From: Leptidea sinapis
Lineage: Eukaryota > Arthropoda > Insecta > Lepidoptera > Pieridae
Assembly (NCBI RefSeq): GCF_905404315.1
Contig: NC_066267.1
Span: forward strand, 3,362,501 to 3,426,500
Reading direction: 5' to 3'
DNA: 64,000 nt
Of this stretch, positions 11,130 through 21,657 are shown one piece after another. Below the pieces are notes generated by a model. It made no database searches. It was given only the letters and a program-made list of their open reading frames with translations, and was not told the DNA's origin. The position numbers and the translations under genes were made by a program. Each line of letters begins with the position of its first letter. Positions within the stretch are counted from its first letter, which is position 1.

Positions 11130-11840
11130 TATATCGTTACATTCATACAGGCCAGTGCCGCCATGTAGCTTTATTTAAATTATGAATCGATATAGGCTTG
11201 TATATCTGTACATTTACGTCGTGCTTTCCACAAGTGACCGAAACAAGATTTAACCAGGCCGAACCTGTTCAATGCAGTTTTAATTGCAATTTACAATACA
11301 GAGCTCAGTTGTTTTGTTGTGTAGCGTGGCTACACGTGTCAATTGTGTTATGTATTGCTGAAGTAACGTCGTTTCTGTTAGTTGAAGTTAGTTATTTTGA
11401 ATTAATTTAAAAAAAATATACTTACGTTTGAATTTATGTTGGGGTTTGGTTGTTTACAATTAGCATTAACGTTTCAAAATCTAGGTGATGATACTATTGC
11501 TATAGCAGGTTTTTAAGATTGCTCTTGGTCATCTTTCCAGCCATGTCCCTTGAATAGGTCTAGCCTGCACTGCAAAAGCATCAGAATTCCAAAGATTATT
11601 TTAGTCTTATCATTCATTCATTCCATTGATAAAATTCCGGGGTTGAGTTTGTTTTAACTGTAAGCGCTGGTAAGCTTCACAATATCTTAGAAATATAAAA
11701 GTTATAAGTATAATTACGAAATGACCTTATATTTTCAGCTACCGTCAAATTAGAAAGAGAGAATTTAGAAAGAATAAAAACCAATAAATATCGGTAGTTT
11801 TTCAATATTTATACTTAATTTTTTCTGGAAATCACGTATC
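11130..11840. other. Spacer, nothing recognised
   Basis: Mixed-composition DNA. The 70-codon plus frame (11198-11410) is not similar to anything I recognise. No repeats or RNA genes were seen. Confidence 0.45.
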
Positions 11841-11844
11841 TTTA

Positions 11845-12020
11845 CCAAGCATTATTAACAACGTAATAGAAATGGATTGTTATCGAGCAGGAAGCGATAG
11901 TAAACATATCGAAGGACGAGCTATTTGTATCTATAGTGTAGTTATCCGCACGTTTATCCTACAGAAATGTAACCTTTATAATATGATAATCTTTTACTAA
12001 CATTTAATTCTTAACTGAGA
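11845..12020 (+). repeat. Unknown dispersed repeat (GTTATCGAGCA), copy 1
   Basis: ATGGATTGTTATCGAGCAG, GCGATAGTAAACAT, GGACGAGCTATTT and TTATCCGCACGT recur in the same order and orientation at 31548-31700. Non-coding. Boundaries are approximate. Confidence 0.65.
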
Positions 12021-12219
12021 CAAACTGTGAATGCATAACAAACGATCAATTTTAACATTCAATCCCAATTGATTCGAGATTTACATTTAACGGTCGTCAA
12101 AACGTCTTCTATATGATATGGAATTGTCAATGGTGATTAAATAATATATTGTAAAGGAGATTCTGGATCATTGAAGAATAATTTAAAATAAAGTAACGGA
12201 AATACACTTTGGTTACAAT

Positions 12220-12665
12220 CAGTGGATTGCGTGCCTTGGCTGGGCCCCGTATAAAAATTGTTTGGGGGCCCTTATGAAGGGTAAAGATTTCTCACAAATA
12301 AAAATATTTGCATATAATTTAAATAAATATTTATTCATCATAATTATCTATTTGTCTAATTTTCTAAAAAATTTACCAATAGTTTAAATTAAATATACAC
12401 TCTCCTTGTCTTTTTTCAGCAAAGTGATTTATTAAAATATTATTTATAAATTATGACTTTCGGTTTTCTAAAGTTTATGCCTGTATGGACAATAGTGAAA
12501 GGTCTAACAGGGTTTTTTATACTTTTGTCATTTCTGAAATAAAGAAAATTGCGTTAAATTAAAGTTTTTATTAATTTATGCTTACGCACTTTGGGAGTCC
12601 CCGTGTCCCGGGGGTCCCGTATAATTGATACAGTAAATATGGCCGCGGTGGTAGCTACGCCCCTG
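12220..12665. mobile_element. hAT-like non-autonomous DNA element (candidate)
   Basis: Begins CAGTGG and ends CCCCTG, weak terminal inverted repeats typical of hAT elements (CAGnGG). The flanks read GTTACAAT on the left and GTTACATA on the right, a plausible 8 bp target duplication with two differences. Both subterminal regions carry runs of GGGCCC/GGGGGCCC and GGGTCCCGTATAA. The interior is AT-rich and non-coding. Confidence 0.45.
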
Positions 12666-12904
12666 GTTACATATATATTATATGTATTGGCAAAAATGGC
12701 ATTCTTGCGCGATGAACCGTGTTATCGGCGTGTATGTCACTGATTTATATGAACCGTGTTATTTTGGAATACATAACAGCCCGACCAGACCAAATCTGTC
12801 TGGCTGTCGCGTACATGAGTGTACTAGAATTACCTCTAACAGAGTGAGATGGCGAAACATTCTATAAGGAGCATTACACTATTGCTGCATGGGATGTCTC
12901 ATTA

Positions 12905-13629
12905 GCCGGGTACTGACTGAGCGAACAGCCGCGCGAGGCAAATCCTCGGACGTTAGCCGCGGGAGGCCGCCTCGGTCTATACATTATTTTCTTGAGTCTA
13001 CAGTGCACGGTTAGTCCAAGCCACGGACAGGCTTATCCAGCATCGAGCTCTCAGCTTAACGTGAAGACGAAGTGCCTCACGCGGCTTACATTTATAATAA
13101 GGAAGTTTTGCATGAGACCGTACGTTCGGAAGGCTATAGCTACCAATGCCCCTATATATATTCTTCGAATTGTACAAAAAAAAAAAAAGAAAACATATTA
13201 CAGGCTGTCAGTGCACGAAGATTTGTGGAGAACGCCTTTGGCATTTTAAGTTCTGTGTTCAGAATATTGAGGAAACCCTTACTATTAGGAAAGACACAAC
13301 CATCATGAGAGCGCGCTGCAAACTTACCGAGGCGCTTTTGAGCATGGAGAAAAACCCACAACGTTCGGCTCAGGCCACAGCACGCTCGGTCTCGGCAGCG
13401 CGTGCATTTGCCTCGAGCGAGACATGTCTAGACCGACCGAGGATATGCATCGCGCGAGACATGTCTAGACCGACCGAGGATATGCATCGCGCGAGACATG
13501 GCTAGACCGACCTAGAATATGCATCGCGCGAGACATGTCTAGACCGACCGAGGATATGCATCGCGCGAGACATATCTAGACCGACCGAGGATATGCCTCG
13601 CGCGGCTGCTCGTTCAGTCAGTAGGCGGC
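12905..13629 (+). pseudogene. PIF/Harbinger transposase remnant with TIRs
   Basis: The left end (12905-12949: TACTGACTGAGCG, AGCCGCGCGAGGCAAATCC) is inverted relative to the right end (13587-13629: GGATATGCCTCGCGCGGCTG, CGTTCAGTCAGTA). The internal frame at about 13201-13306 reads RRFVENAFGILSSVFRILRK. This matches the conserved R-x-VENAFGIL-x-x-RFR-x-L segment near the third catalytic acidic residue of HARBI1-type nucleases. Upstream NVKTKCLT and an A-run at 13176 are in other frames, so the gene is broken and mostly deleted. TA-rich flanks fit a 3 bp Harbinger target site but do not prove it. Confidence 0.7.
13417..13601 (+). repeat. 37 bp x5 tandem array inside Harbinger element
   Basis: The unit begins GCGAGACATGTCTAGACCGA and ends CCGAGGATATGCATC. 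Unit starts are at 13417, 13454, 13491, 13528 and 13565, exactly 37 bases apart. The third unit has GGCTAGA and CCTAGAAT substitutions, and the last has CATATCTAGA and GCCTCGCG. The last unit merges into the right TIR, so the array looks like amplified subterminal sequence of this element. Confidence 0.95.
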
Positions 13630-13639
13630 TATTCAATCG

Positions 13640-14630
13640 TGTCCTCGAAACCATCCATATTAAGTTTGAATTTATTATTCTAGTCTTCGAACATTATCCG
13701 AATGAATTATAGTCACACAACTCTTAATATAAACGTCTTATTAAAAATCATTGAGTACTTATTAGCTTATTTTCACAACCTTAAAGTTTTATTTATTAAC
13801 AAATCTGGTTTGTACAGGTTAACCGAAATATAAACCTTTATAAATTCCGACATTTCGACAATGTTAAAAACTAATCCGAAATGAAAATCTCTGCCATCCA
13901 AGTGTTCTCCTAATACTGAGGGTGCATGATATCAATGATAATGTATAATTCAAATAACTTCCCAATACCATACATTATTCAATCAATCAAAATTATGTAG
14001 AAGTATACCAAGTATTTCCGCTTTGATATGCTTTGATATATTGTGCCTATATTAAAGTTTATACAAAAAATACTGAATATATCGTTTGGTTACGTAACTT
14101 TATTTATCATTTATCTTTTAAACCCATTAAGAAAGCTCTTTCGCAAGTTATAAATATTATAAGTATCATATTTAGAATATCAAAAACACATAATCGTATT
14201 GATTTTAAAGAAGCTTCAAAGAATCACAAATCAAAGGAAGATATCTGAATCCAATTCCGTTATCTTTTATCAATGACAGAGGGACTTGTCACAACCATGA
14301 CAAAGGAAAATTAGAAGTAACGACTATCCCATAGAGAGACTGAACCTTTTTAGATTATATTATTTATCTCGTATATTTTTTTTCCGTTTGAGTTTCTATT
14401 AACCAAACAGTCTTGATTTTTGTGAATTATCCGTAAAGAATATACGTACACAATTCACAAGAAAATGTAACCTTTGTAGCTTTGTCAACATAATGATTTT
14501 TTTTTTGTAATAATATGCATGAAATGTAAATTAAGTATTTAAAATTTTCACCCATTTGAAATAAAGATACAAGTACTACACTATTATAACTAAAAGGTCG
14601 ATAGCAGACATAAGTAAACGACATAAGAAA
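13640..14630. other. AT-rich spacer, nothing recognised
   Basis: About 1 kb of low-GC sequence. The frames 14033-14248 (plus) and 14427-14702 (minus) are composition-driven and hydrophobic or lysine-rich, with no family similarity. Confidence 0.5.
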
Positions 14631-14635
14631 AAAAA

Positions 14636-14946
14636 AATTAACAAAAAAACAACCGACATCAAAAACAATATACATAATAATTGCAATAAAAAGTATAAAC
14701 ATAATCGCGTATTTTTCGACAATCTAATTCATTAATCTAGTTCTAGTTACAATTATTGTTATTTTTGGAATGACACCCAAGGTAGATTTTTAACTACATA
14801 GTACATAGTTATAGGTGTGAAGTGCATATATGACAAAAAAAGAATTATCAAAATCAGTTCACCCAGTCAAAAGTACTGATGTAACAAACATAAAAAAAAA
14901 TACCAACGAATTGAGAAGCTCCTCTTTATTTGAAGTCGATTAATAA
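14636..14946. mobile_element. TTGAAGTCGGTT-ended element, copy 2
   Basis: The left end ACAACCGACATCAAAAAC and the right end ATTTGAAGTCGATTAAT are inverted to one another. ATCAAAATCAGTTCACCCAG and GAATTGAGAAGCTCCTC near the right end match copy 1 at 2590-2670. Confidence 0.7.
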
Positions 14947-15012
14947 ATAAATTGTATGTATGTTTTCATAATAGAATTGTGATTAAAATTTTATTCTTAT
15001 ATAGTAGAAATT

Positions 15013-17075
15013 GTATTTTTTTATTTTTATGGAATAGGAGGACAAACGAGCGTACGGGTCACCTGTTGTTAAGTGATCACCGCCGCCCACAATCTCTTGC
15101 AACACCAGAGGAATCACAGGAGCGTTGCCGGCCTTTAAGGAAGGTGTACGCGCTTTTTTTGAAGGTACCCATGTCGTATCGTCCCTGAAACACCGCACAA
15201 GGAAGCTCATCCCACAGCTTTGTAGTACGTGGAAGAAAGCTCCTTGAAAACCGCACTGTGGAGGACCGCCACAAATCCAGATGGTGAGGATGATATCCTA
15301 ACTTGGTGAGGTTTCCAACATATCATTGATATGCAGAAGAAACAGCGTGGGAGACAGCACACAGCCTTAGGGCACTCCAGCATTCACGGGCTTCGGGTTC
15401 GAGCAATCGAGCGATCGGATGGACAAGGGCAGACTTCCATGAGTCAGGGACTACGCCTTTAGAATAAGAGTGCCGGAATAAACGCGTTAGCACCGGCGTC
15501 AACTCAGGGGCACACGTTCTAAGCACGATTGGAGAAATGCCATCCGGCCCGCTCGACTTCCTGACGTCCAACGAAAACAGAGCTCGCCTAACAGTTTTCT
15601 GTCTGAACTGTACTTCAGGCATAGAGCTCTGACACCGCGGGATGGTCGGCGGTGTTTTTCCGTTGTCGTCAAGAGTCGAGTTCGAGGCGAAAAGAGTGCA
15701 CAAGAGATCTCTTTCCTTTCTCTTTTCTCTTTTGCCGTATGGGCCAGGGTGTCATTCCTCATGTGCAACGGCGGCATGGACGGCTGGCTGAAGTTACCAA
15801 GAGCAGCTTTCGACAACGACCAGAACTTGCGTGTTCTGGTCGGGTAACTGGAAAGCTGCTCGCCAATTTTGACGACGTGTTTTGTTCGCCAGTTCGGATC
15901 CTTTGGGCCCAGCGCCGCAACCCAAGTTCGATACGCCTGTTTTTTGCAGTCAGATGCTGCTTTAACTGACGCATCGAACCAGGGCTGTGATCTGCCACCG
16001 ATGGGCACTACAGAGTTTGGTACAAAAATATCCATACCCTGTAGTATCACATCGGCTACTGCAACGGCGCAGGCACTAGGATCATCCGAAGGGAAACAAA
16101 CCCTGCCCCAAGGGTAGGATGCAAAAAAGGAACGCATCCTATCCCAATCTGCTGACTTGTAGTGCCAAACGCGGCGGGTCGCTGGTGGTCTGCGACTTTG
16201 GCGTCGGATAGGCACTACACTCCTGACCAGGCAATGGTCGGACGTTCCGAGAGGGGCGTCGACAAAGACCTGGTAACCATCGGGATGTGTAGTCAGCAGA
16301 AGATCCAATAAGGACGGCATGTGGCTATCTACATCCGGGAGCCGCGTTGGCGACTCAACCAATTGGGACAGACCATACGCCAATGCAAAATTATGCACAG
16401 ATCGCCCTGCGTAGCCTGTGGAACGTGATCCAAGCCATTCGGCATTGTGCCCGTTGAAATCACCCAAGACTACGATTTCAGCGGAGGGGATCTGTGCAAG
16501 TACGTCGTCAATTGCCGCTTGAACGCAGCCCATGAGATGATCGGTTTCTGCGTTACCACTATGAGACCTGTAGACACACGCATAGATGCGGACGCAGTTC
16601 TCTAAATCTACGCGGAGCCAGAGAGTGGACAGGTCCCTACCCTCAAAATTGCCGAGACGACGACAGCAGATAACTTCCCTAACGTACACACATACCCCGG
16701 CATGAGGCAAAAAATTGTGCTCAATTTTGTACCCGGGGTACGTTAAATATGACGTATCGCTAGGTCGAGATATCTGCGTCTCCGTAAGGAAACACAAGGC
16801 CGGCTGCGCCGTCTCAAGGTGCTGGTGGACGGCGTTTAAATTGGAGTGAATTCCCCTGATATTGCAAAAGTCCACGTTGAGTGTGGAGCGGGGTGCCGCT
16901 ACTTCACGCCGGTATTCTGTGCGAGTGTGGTAATTAACCCGGACGAGTCTGGCCCGATTGTGCTGACTTCAAAAGACGGCAGCGTGACTCTCCCACTTCT
17001 AAAAAGCCCTTAGTCGCCTCTTACGACACCCATGGGCCTGGGACTCCCCTATTCTTTTTACGCCCCGGCAAAAGT
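15013..17075 (-). mobile_element. LINE-A copy with endonuclease, RT core deleted
   Basis: Minus-strand LINE-A. The 5' part (17075-16880) holds GTGTCGTAAGAGGCGAC, a sequence found just upstream of the endonuclease. The 3' end is the GATCACCGCCGCCCAC block and a T-run at about 15013-15025. Between them two deletions are visible. At about 15412 the RT jumps from motif SALVHPI straight to the C-S-N-P-K-P region, removing several hundred bases. At about 15306 it jumps to the 3' coding tail, removing YADD and the thumb. The copy therefore keeps a nearly complete endonuclease but no RT active site. Confidence 0.9.
15499..16875 (-). pseudogene. LINE-A AP-endonuclease domain ORF (458 codons)
   Basis: An open frame from the ATG at 16875. 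It carries the APE/exonuclease III-type endonuclease that nicks target DNA for LINE insertion. Visible motifs are the N-terminal FCNIRGIHSNLN (metal-binding Asn), LTETQ (Glu at residue ~32), IYACVYRS (~97-104), VVLGDFNGHN (Asp/Asn at ~139-141) and GTSDHCL (~210-216, catalytic His). The first ~370 residues stay in family frame. Near residue ~330 a deletion of about 50 bases joins KDPNW to RTKHVVKIG. After about residue 390 a shift throws the frame off, and the real RT N-terminus continues in the frame 15703-15323 (ALFSLDVRKSSGPDGISP). The true start may lie further upstream. Fossil or non-autonomous. Confidence 0.85.
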
Positions 17076-17537
17076 ACAGGGCATGAATGGCTAAATTTTC
17101 TTGCATTAAGTTCATTTTCACGTGAAACAAGAGTTTTAGATTTGCCGCCAATTCCCAAAACAAATAACAAATGAATGCAATATACTACATTAGGTTACCA
17201 AAGAGTTCTAAAATTAAAAAAAAAAATTTTTTATTAGCAATGTTTCTAACTGGCCAATTCTAAATAGTTTCAGTGTTACCCACGTATAAACGAGTTTCAA
17301 AGCACTTCTATGAATTACAACGCAAACAAAAATATCCAGCTATTTTGAGAGCACAGACATGTTACAAGTCACATTACTGATAGAACAACTGGTGTGGCAA
17401 ACACATTTGTATGTAATGGCTGGACAAAAGAATTAATGTATGTAATAGCTAGATATATAAATTTGATTTTTAATGCTAGTTACTAGCAGCTTTATATATG
17501 GTCACATCGAAAAGTAAGAAAGAAAAACATTTTCTCA

Positions 17538-17605
17538 AAATGACACTTATGAATGCATGTTTCCACCACTTCGGAAAAGTTGAGCTTTAATGAGAATAAA
17601 TCGCA
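17538..17605 (-). mobile_element. LINE 3'-end fragment (GTGATTTTGATTTG family, tail missing)
   Basis: ATGACACTTATGAATGCATG and CACTTCGGAAAAGTTGAGC match 28080-28150 and 47395-47460. This copy lacks the ATCAAAATCACTTT tail. Confidence 0.55.
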
Positions 17606-17609
17606 AAAA

Positions 17610-17895
17610 CCTTTGATCGCGCGGTATGCCTCAGATCGGCGCGATTTTGGCGCTCGCGCATCTTTCTGTCTATGCGTATTATTTTACGTGTATTAATAGA
17701 TTGCTTATAATAAGTATGATTTGAGTGAATGTATCATAAAGCTGTTGAAAGAAGCTATAAGACCACGCAATATAAACCAATTTATAAATAAAATAAGGAT
17801 CAGAACTTGGTGGGGGTGGCTTACGGCACTTTCAGTTTTGGTGTATCTGAAAAATCTAGAGCCCTGGGGCACTGCTGATTTGGGAAGATTAGATA
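17610..17895 (+). repeat. Unknown ~300 bp repeat, copy 1
   Basis: Homologous in reverse orientation to 20785-21085. Shared words are AAGCTATAAGACCA, CAGAACTTGGTGGGG, TGAAAAATCTAG.GCCCTGG and the GCGCGAGCGCC/AATAATACG region. The 65-codon frame here (17721-17918) is not conserved as protein in the other copy, so it is non-coding. Family unknown to me. Confidence 0.75.
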
Positions 17896-18059
17896 TATCA
17901 ATTCGTATGCACTGTTAATAAGTATCTCATCTAATAAGTATCGTCCTTAAGAAGAGCATCGGTATCGCAAAGGCTAATGCACTTGTCTTTCATTAGGAAG
18001 GCGCTGATTAAAACCCTGCCAACTACAAACCAAAGAGTGTACGGTTTTCCAAATATTAT

Positions 18060-18655
18060 AATATTATATAAATATTGAAATCATAAAAGAAAAATTCGTC
18101 AAGAAACGCACACACATCAGCAGAGGTATCTAAGTGCTTTGTGTAAAATGTACCAACCGGCACTGGGCTTACAAAGGCTTGAATCAATGGTATTTTCATG
18201 GTGCCGAGTCCGAGAGATATTATGTCGAGGTGCGGAATAAAACGCGTAAATATCTTTATCTAACTCTCTAATAGAAAGCTCATATAGTAAAAAAGCAAAG
18301 CTTAGTATACTATTGTATGTATTTTTTTCATCTGATTTCTCTAAACGATAGAACACTGGCTATTTATCAATATTAAAACAACAATAATTATCGAGACGAA
18401 AAACTATTTTTTTTTTCTCTTAAATGCCTTAAAGTAAAAAATAAAACGTTACGTAACTTTGCTTGAGATTATTTTAAAAATATAACCATTTTCTTTGCTC
18501 TCCAACAATAATATGACAAAAAAACTTAATCCTTACCGGAATACGTCGAATTACCAATAATCCTGTATATAACAGTAGTCCTTAAAGGTAACGTTTACAA
18601 AGTTTGTTTTATTGAATTTCCCATCAAGGACCAAATAACTCTCGTTCCTTAATAA
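18060..18655. other. AT-rich spacer, nothing recognised
   Basis: No repeat shared with the rest of the window and no convincing frame. Confidence 0.5.
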
Positions 18656-18659
18656 TAGA

Positions 18660-18770
18660 ATTCCTGGGTTGTGCGACTCCTGAGTAATGACTCCAACATA
18701 GCTGATACTGATCGGTTCCGACACTGACGTATGTAGCCAAGACGTGACGGACATTTACTTGTTTCTCTCC
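18660..18770 (+). repeat. Unknown dispersed repeat (CTCCAACATAGCTGATAC), copy 1
   Basis: ATGACTCCAACATAGCTGAT, GACACTGACGTATGTAGCC and GACGTGACGGACAT are repeated at 34138-34245 in the same orientation. Non-coding as far as I can see. Confidence 0.7.
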
Positions 18771-18925
18771 ACTCCACACAACAGTTCTTAGTCATCTATC
18801 TGTATTAGATTAACTACAACTATTACGTGACTTCGTCCGCGTTCAATTAGTTTCGCACAGTGAAATTTTTGGATGGCAAAAAACGACTTATCAGATTTAT
18901 TTTACTGAAAAATTACTTACTTTTA

Positions 18926-19158
18926 CGATTATGGGTACTAAAATGGCGCCTATTTATGCTGTGAAGCAATAGTGTGTAAATATTAGTATGTTTTGGTCTG
19001 AAGGGCGCCGTAGCTAGTGAAATTACTGGGCAAATGAGACTGTCTCAAGGTGACGAGCGCAATTGTAGTGCCGCTCAGAATTTTTGGGCTTTTTTCAGGG
19101 CGTATCAATTGCCATCAGCTGAACATCCTGCTCGTTTCGACCCGTATTTTCATAAAAT
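18926..19158 (+). mobile_element. SINE-S copy (left half of tail-to-tail pair)
   Basis: Starts internally at GATTATGGGTACTAAAATGG and runs to CCATCAGCTGAACATCCTGC and TTTTCATAAAATAAAAA. A deletion of about 40 bases joins GGGCTTTTTTCA to GGGCGTATCAATTG, which removes the second arm of the GTGCCGCTCA hairpin. Confidence 0.85.
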
Positions 19159-19162
19159 AAAA

Positions 19163-19345
19163 AACCTTGAGACATAATATCTTAAGTCTTATTTGCCCAG
19201 TAAGTTCACTAGCTACGACTTCCTTGAGAACAAACCACAATAATTCTTGCACATTACTGATTTACGACAGAATAAGGTGCCGTTGTACCACAACGTACCC
19301 ATAATCTAGCCGGCATCCTGTGCAAGAGCCTCACACTGGTTAATT
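19163..19345 (-). mobile_element. SINE-S copy (right half of tail-to-tail pair)
   Basis: Begins at CCTTGAGACATAATATC and ends with AATCTAGCCGGCATCCTGTG and CTCACACTGG. It lacks its own 3' ~100 bases and abuts the A-rich tail of the plus-strand copy, giving opposite orientations around 19160. Confidence 0.85.
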
Positions 19346-19860
19346 TATACAGATCACACAGAAAACTTGGATAGTCTTGGATATTAAGAATCAGAGTCGG
19401 CTGGAATTTTCACCACCACAAGAAAGGTAATTTAACAGACTATAAAAGTAAAAATATTTAATTTTAAAACTTTATATGTGTAAAATACGACAAGCCCTCA
19501 AAATGCGGTCAGCCAGCCGTGGAAATTATCTGTAGCAGTCGATTTAAAAATTCTTTTTTCTATTATCTATGATGTTTAAGTAACTATTCTATTACTAATT
19601 AGTAACTTTGAAGTATGTTTTAGTAATAAAAAATTACTAAATTCATTAGTAATAATCGAAATGTAATCTGTAGGTAAATCTAAAAAAATCATAAAAAATG
19701 CATGACAGCCCCACTTTAAACGAAATTTGTTTAAATTACGCAGTATCTATTGTTTATGTTATCTAATAAAGCGTTAGCTTGTTTAATAAAAAAAGCATTA
19801 ACGTTCGTTTTTATAAACAAGCCGAAACACTTCAAAAGCAATAATTTTTATTGTGTAACC
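19346..19860. other. AT-rich spacer, nothing recognised
   Basis: No features seen apart from low-complexity ATTACTAA-type sequence near 19620-19670. Confidence 0.5.
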
Positions 19861-19995
19861 CGACCCCCTGGGCGTCGGTAAAGCGCGGCGGCTTAAGACT
19901 GGCCATGGCGCCATGCGCTTTCTGGCATAGGGCCCAACGAAGGGGTTAATGCTCAGAACGTGTGCCTCCCAGTTGACTTCGGTGTTAGCGCGGAT
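19861..19995. other. GC-rich island of unknown origin
   Basis: A sharp compositional change (CCGACCCCCTGGGCGTCGG, GCCATGGCGCCATGCGC) within AT-rich surroundings. It ends close to a LINE-A RT scrap at 20065, so it may be 5' LINE sequence, but no motif confirms this. Confidence 0.35.
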
Positions 19996-20064
19996 ATTTC
20001 GTCACTCATAATCAAAAAGCATAATTCCTATCTCATGTAGATCAGCCCTTTTCTGTCCAATTCC

Positions 20065-20198
20065 GTAAAACGTGATGACTCGAAACCGACTTCCTACAGG
20101 ATTATTGCTATAATCTCCCTGAAGTACAGCAGTATAATAACATGAGTAACAGCTCTTGATATACTCAGAGAATCACCTGTTGATCAATAACAAGCAGG
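20065..20198 (+). mobile_element. LINE-A-like RT scrap (plus strand)
   Basis: A frame reads YRIIAIISL and ends HLLINNKQV. It matches the YRPIAITSL..EGHQLINDRQYGF region of LINE-A RT with stops and a shift. It abuts the 3' terminus of a minus-strand LINE-A copy. Confidence 0.6.
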
Positions 20199-20590
20199 TA
20201 TCTTATTTTTATGGAAAAGTAGGATAAACGAGCGTACGGGTCACCTGGTGTTAAGTGATCACCGTCACCCACATTCTCTTGCAACACCGGAGGAATCACA
20301 GGAGCATTGCCGGCCCTTAAGGAAGGTGATCGCACTTTTATTTGATGGTACCCATACATGTCGTATCGTCCCAGAAACACCGCGTAAGGAAGCTCATTCC
20401 ACATCTTTGTAGTACGTGGAAGAAAGCTCCTTGAAAACCACACTGTGGAGGACCGCCACACATAGTGGGGACGATATCTTAATTTGTGGCGTGTCATGCC
20501 AAGGTGGAATTCGCCGACAGGAATCAAGTGAAACAGCTCTTCGGAACACTCCCCGTGATAAATGTAGAAGAAGACACACAATGAAGCGAT
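20199..20590 (-). mobile_element. LINE-A 3' fragment
   Basis: Minus strand. The 3' end is at TTATTTTTATGGAAAAGTAGG and the 5' limit near GAAGAAGACACACAATGAAG. The frame 20581-20165 reads CSEELFHLIPVGEFHLGMTR and TTKMWNELPYAVFLGRYDM, the C-terminal tail of ORF2. Small deletions occur near 20463. Confidence 0.88.
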
Positions 20591-20784
20591 ATATACAGAT
20601 ATAAGTGTCTAACATATACATCAGCGGCGGCCTTCAAAACAAGGACTTACTTAAACGGAAGTCCTTCCTGTAGTCTATTAAATTAGGTCGATTCGCCACA
20701 TGTTTAGCTCTACACGAGACATCCACGGATGTTCTTTCTGGCTCGATGCTCTGTACTCTGGTTCCTGTAGTCCTACGTGTATGT

Positions 20785-21085
20785 TTAACCTTCTTAAATC
20801 GGCAAGTGCTCCAGGGCACTAGATTTTTCAAATACACAAAAATTGAAAGTGCTGTGTGGCACACTATTACCCCACCAAGTTCTAACCCTTATTTTGTTTA
20901 TAAGATGGATTCATGGTCTTATAGCTTGTTTCTATAGTTTTGATGCATTCACTCAAATAATTCTAATTATAAGAATTCGATTGCTACACGTACAATAATA
21001 CGCACAGAGAAACCGCTGCGCGCGCACCAAAATGACGCCTATCTTCATACCGCGGCGACGAGGCACGTGCCGATTTCGGAAGATG
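20785..21085 (-). repeat. Unknown ~300 bp repeat, copy 2 (inverted)
   Basis: Reverse-complement match to 17610-17895: CCAGGGCACTAGATTTTTCA, CCCCACCAAGTTCTAACCC, TGGTCTTATAGCTTG, CACGTACAATAATACGCAC. The two copies are about 2.9 kb apart and in opposite orientation. Confidence 0.75.
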
Positions 21086-21654
21086 TGTGTAAAATATAAT
21101 ACTCGCTTTATCACAATATGTACCCTTTAAAGCAACAGAGTTGAAATATCGACCACTCATCACGTCGTAACTTAGTAAAATATAAGTAACTAAGCAATAC
21201 AAATTTTCCAAATGCAACTATTAATATACATATTATTATCTACTAACCACACACATACGCTTTCACACCCACACACAAACATACACACAGTAAATAAGAA
21301 ACACAAAAGATAGTTGTTCTGACATATATCTTGTTGTAAAACTATTGTAAAATAATATTGTCAATATGAGTCATCTATAATGGCCTTAAGAATTATGTTT
21401 TATATTATTGTTTATGAACGTTTACTGTAACACTGTTGATTGCCAATAAATAAATAAATAAATTATTATATATAAATATACAACCCCAAAAGGAAAAGAA
21501 AAACACCCATTTCTATGCGATGTGCCGCTTTAACATACGTGGTTAACAGGAGAGGAGGGTTCCAGAAAATATAAAAACCAACGCGCGACGAGCCGTATCT
21601 GTTGGTGGATATATTGATTATGTCCATATAAATCTCTTGAATAATTGTTATTAA
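21086..21654. other. Spacer with CA-rich short repeats
   Basis: Holds an ACACACA-rich patch (21250-21290) and an AATAAATAAATAAA patch near 21446-21460. No gene was seen. Confidence 0.55.
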
Positions 21655-21657
21655 TTA

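Noticed and set aside
13417..13601. CRISPR-like array
   Set aside because: Units are directly adjacent 37-mers without spacers, within a eukaryotic transposon.
15499..16875. 458-codon open frame as a possible host gene
   Set aside because: It is the LINE-A endonuclease (GDFN, SDH motifs), repeated at 24.8 and 62.6 kb, and leaves family frame before the RT.
20065..20590. Twin-priming inversion of a single LINE-A insertion
   Set aside because: In twin priming the inverted piece joins the 5' side of the other piece. Here the plus-strand piece abuts the 3' poly-A end, so two events are more likely.
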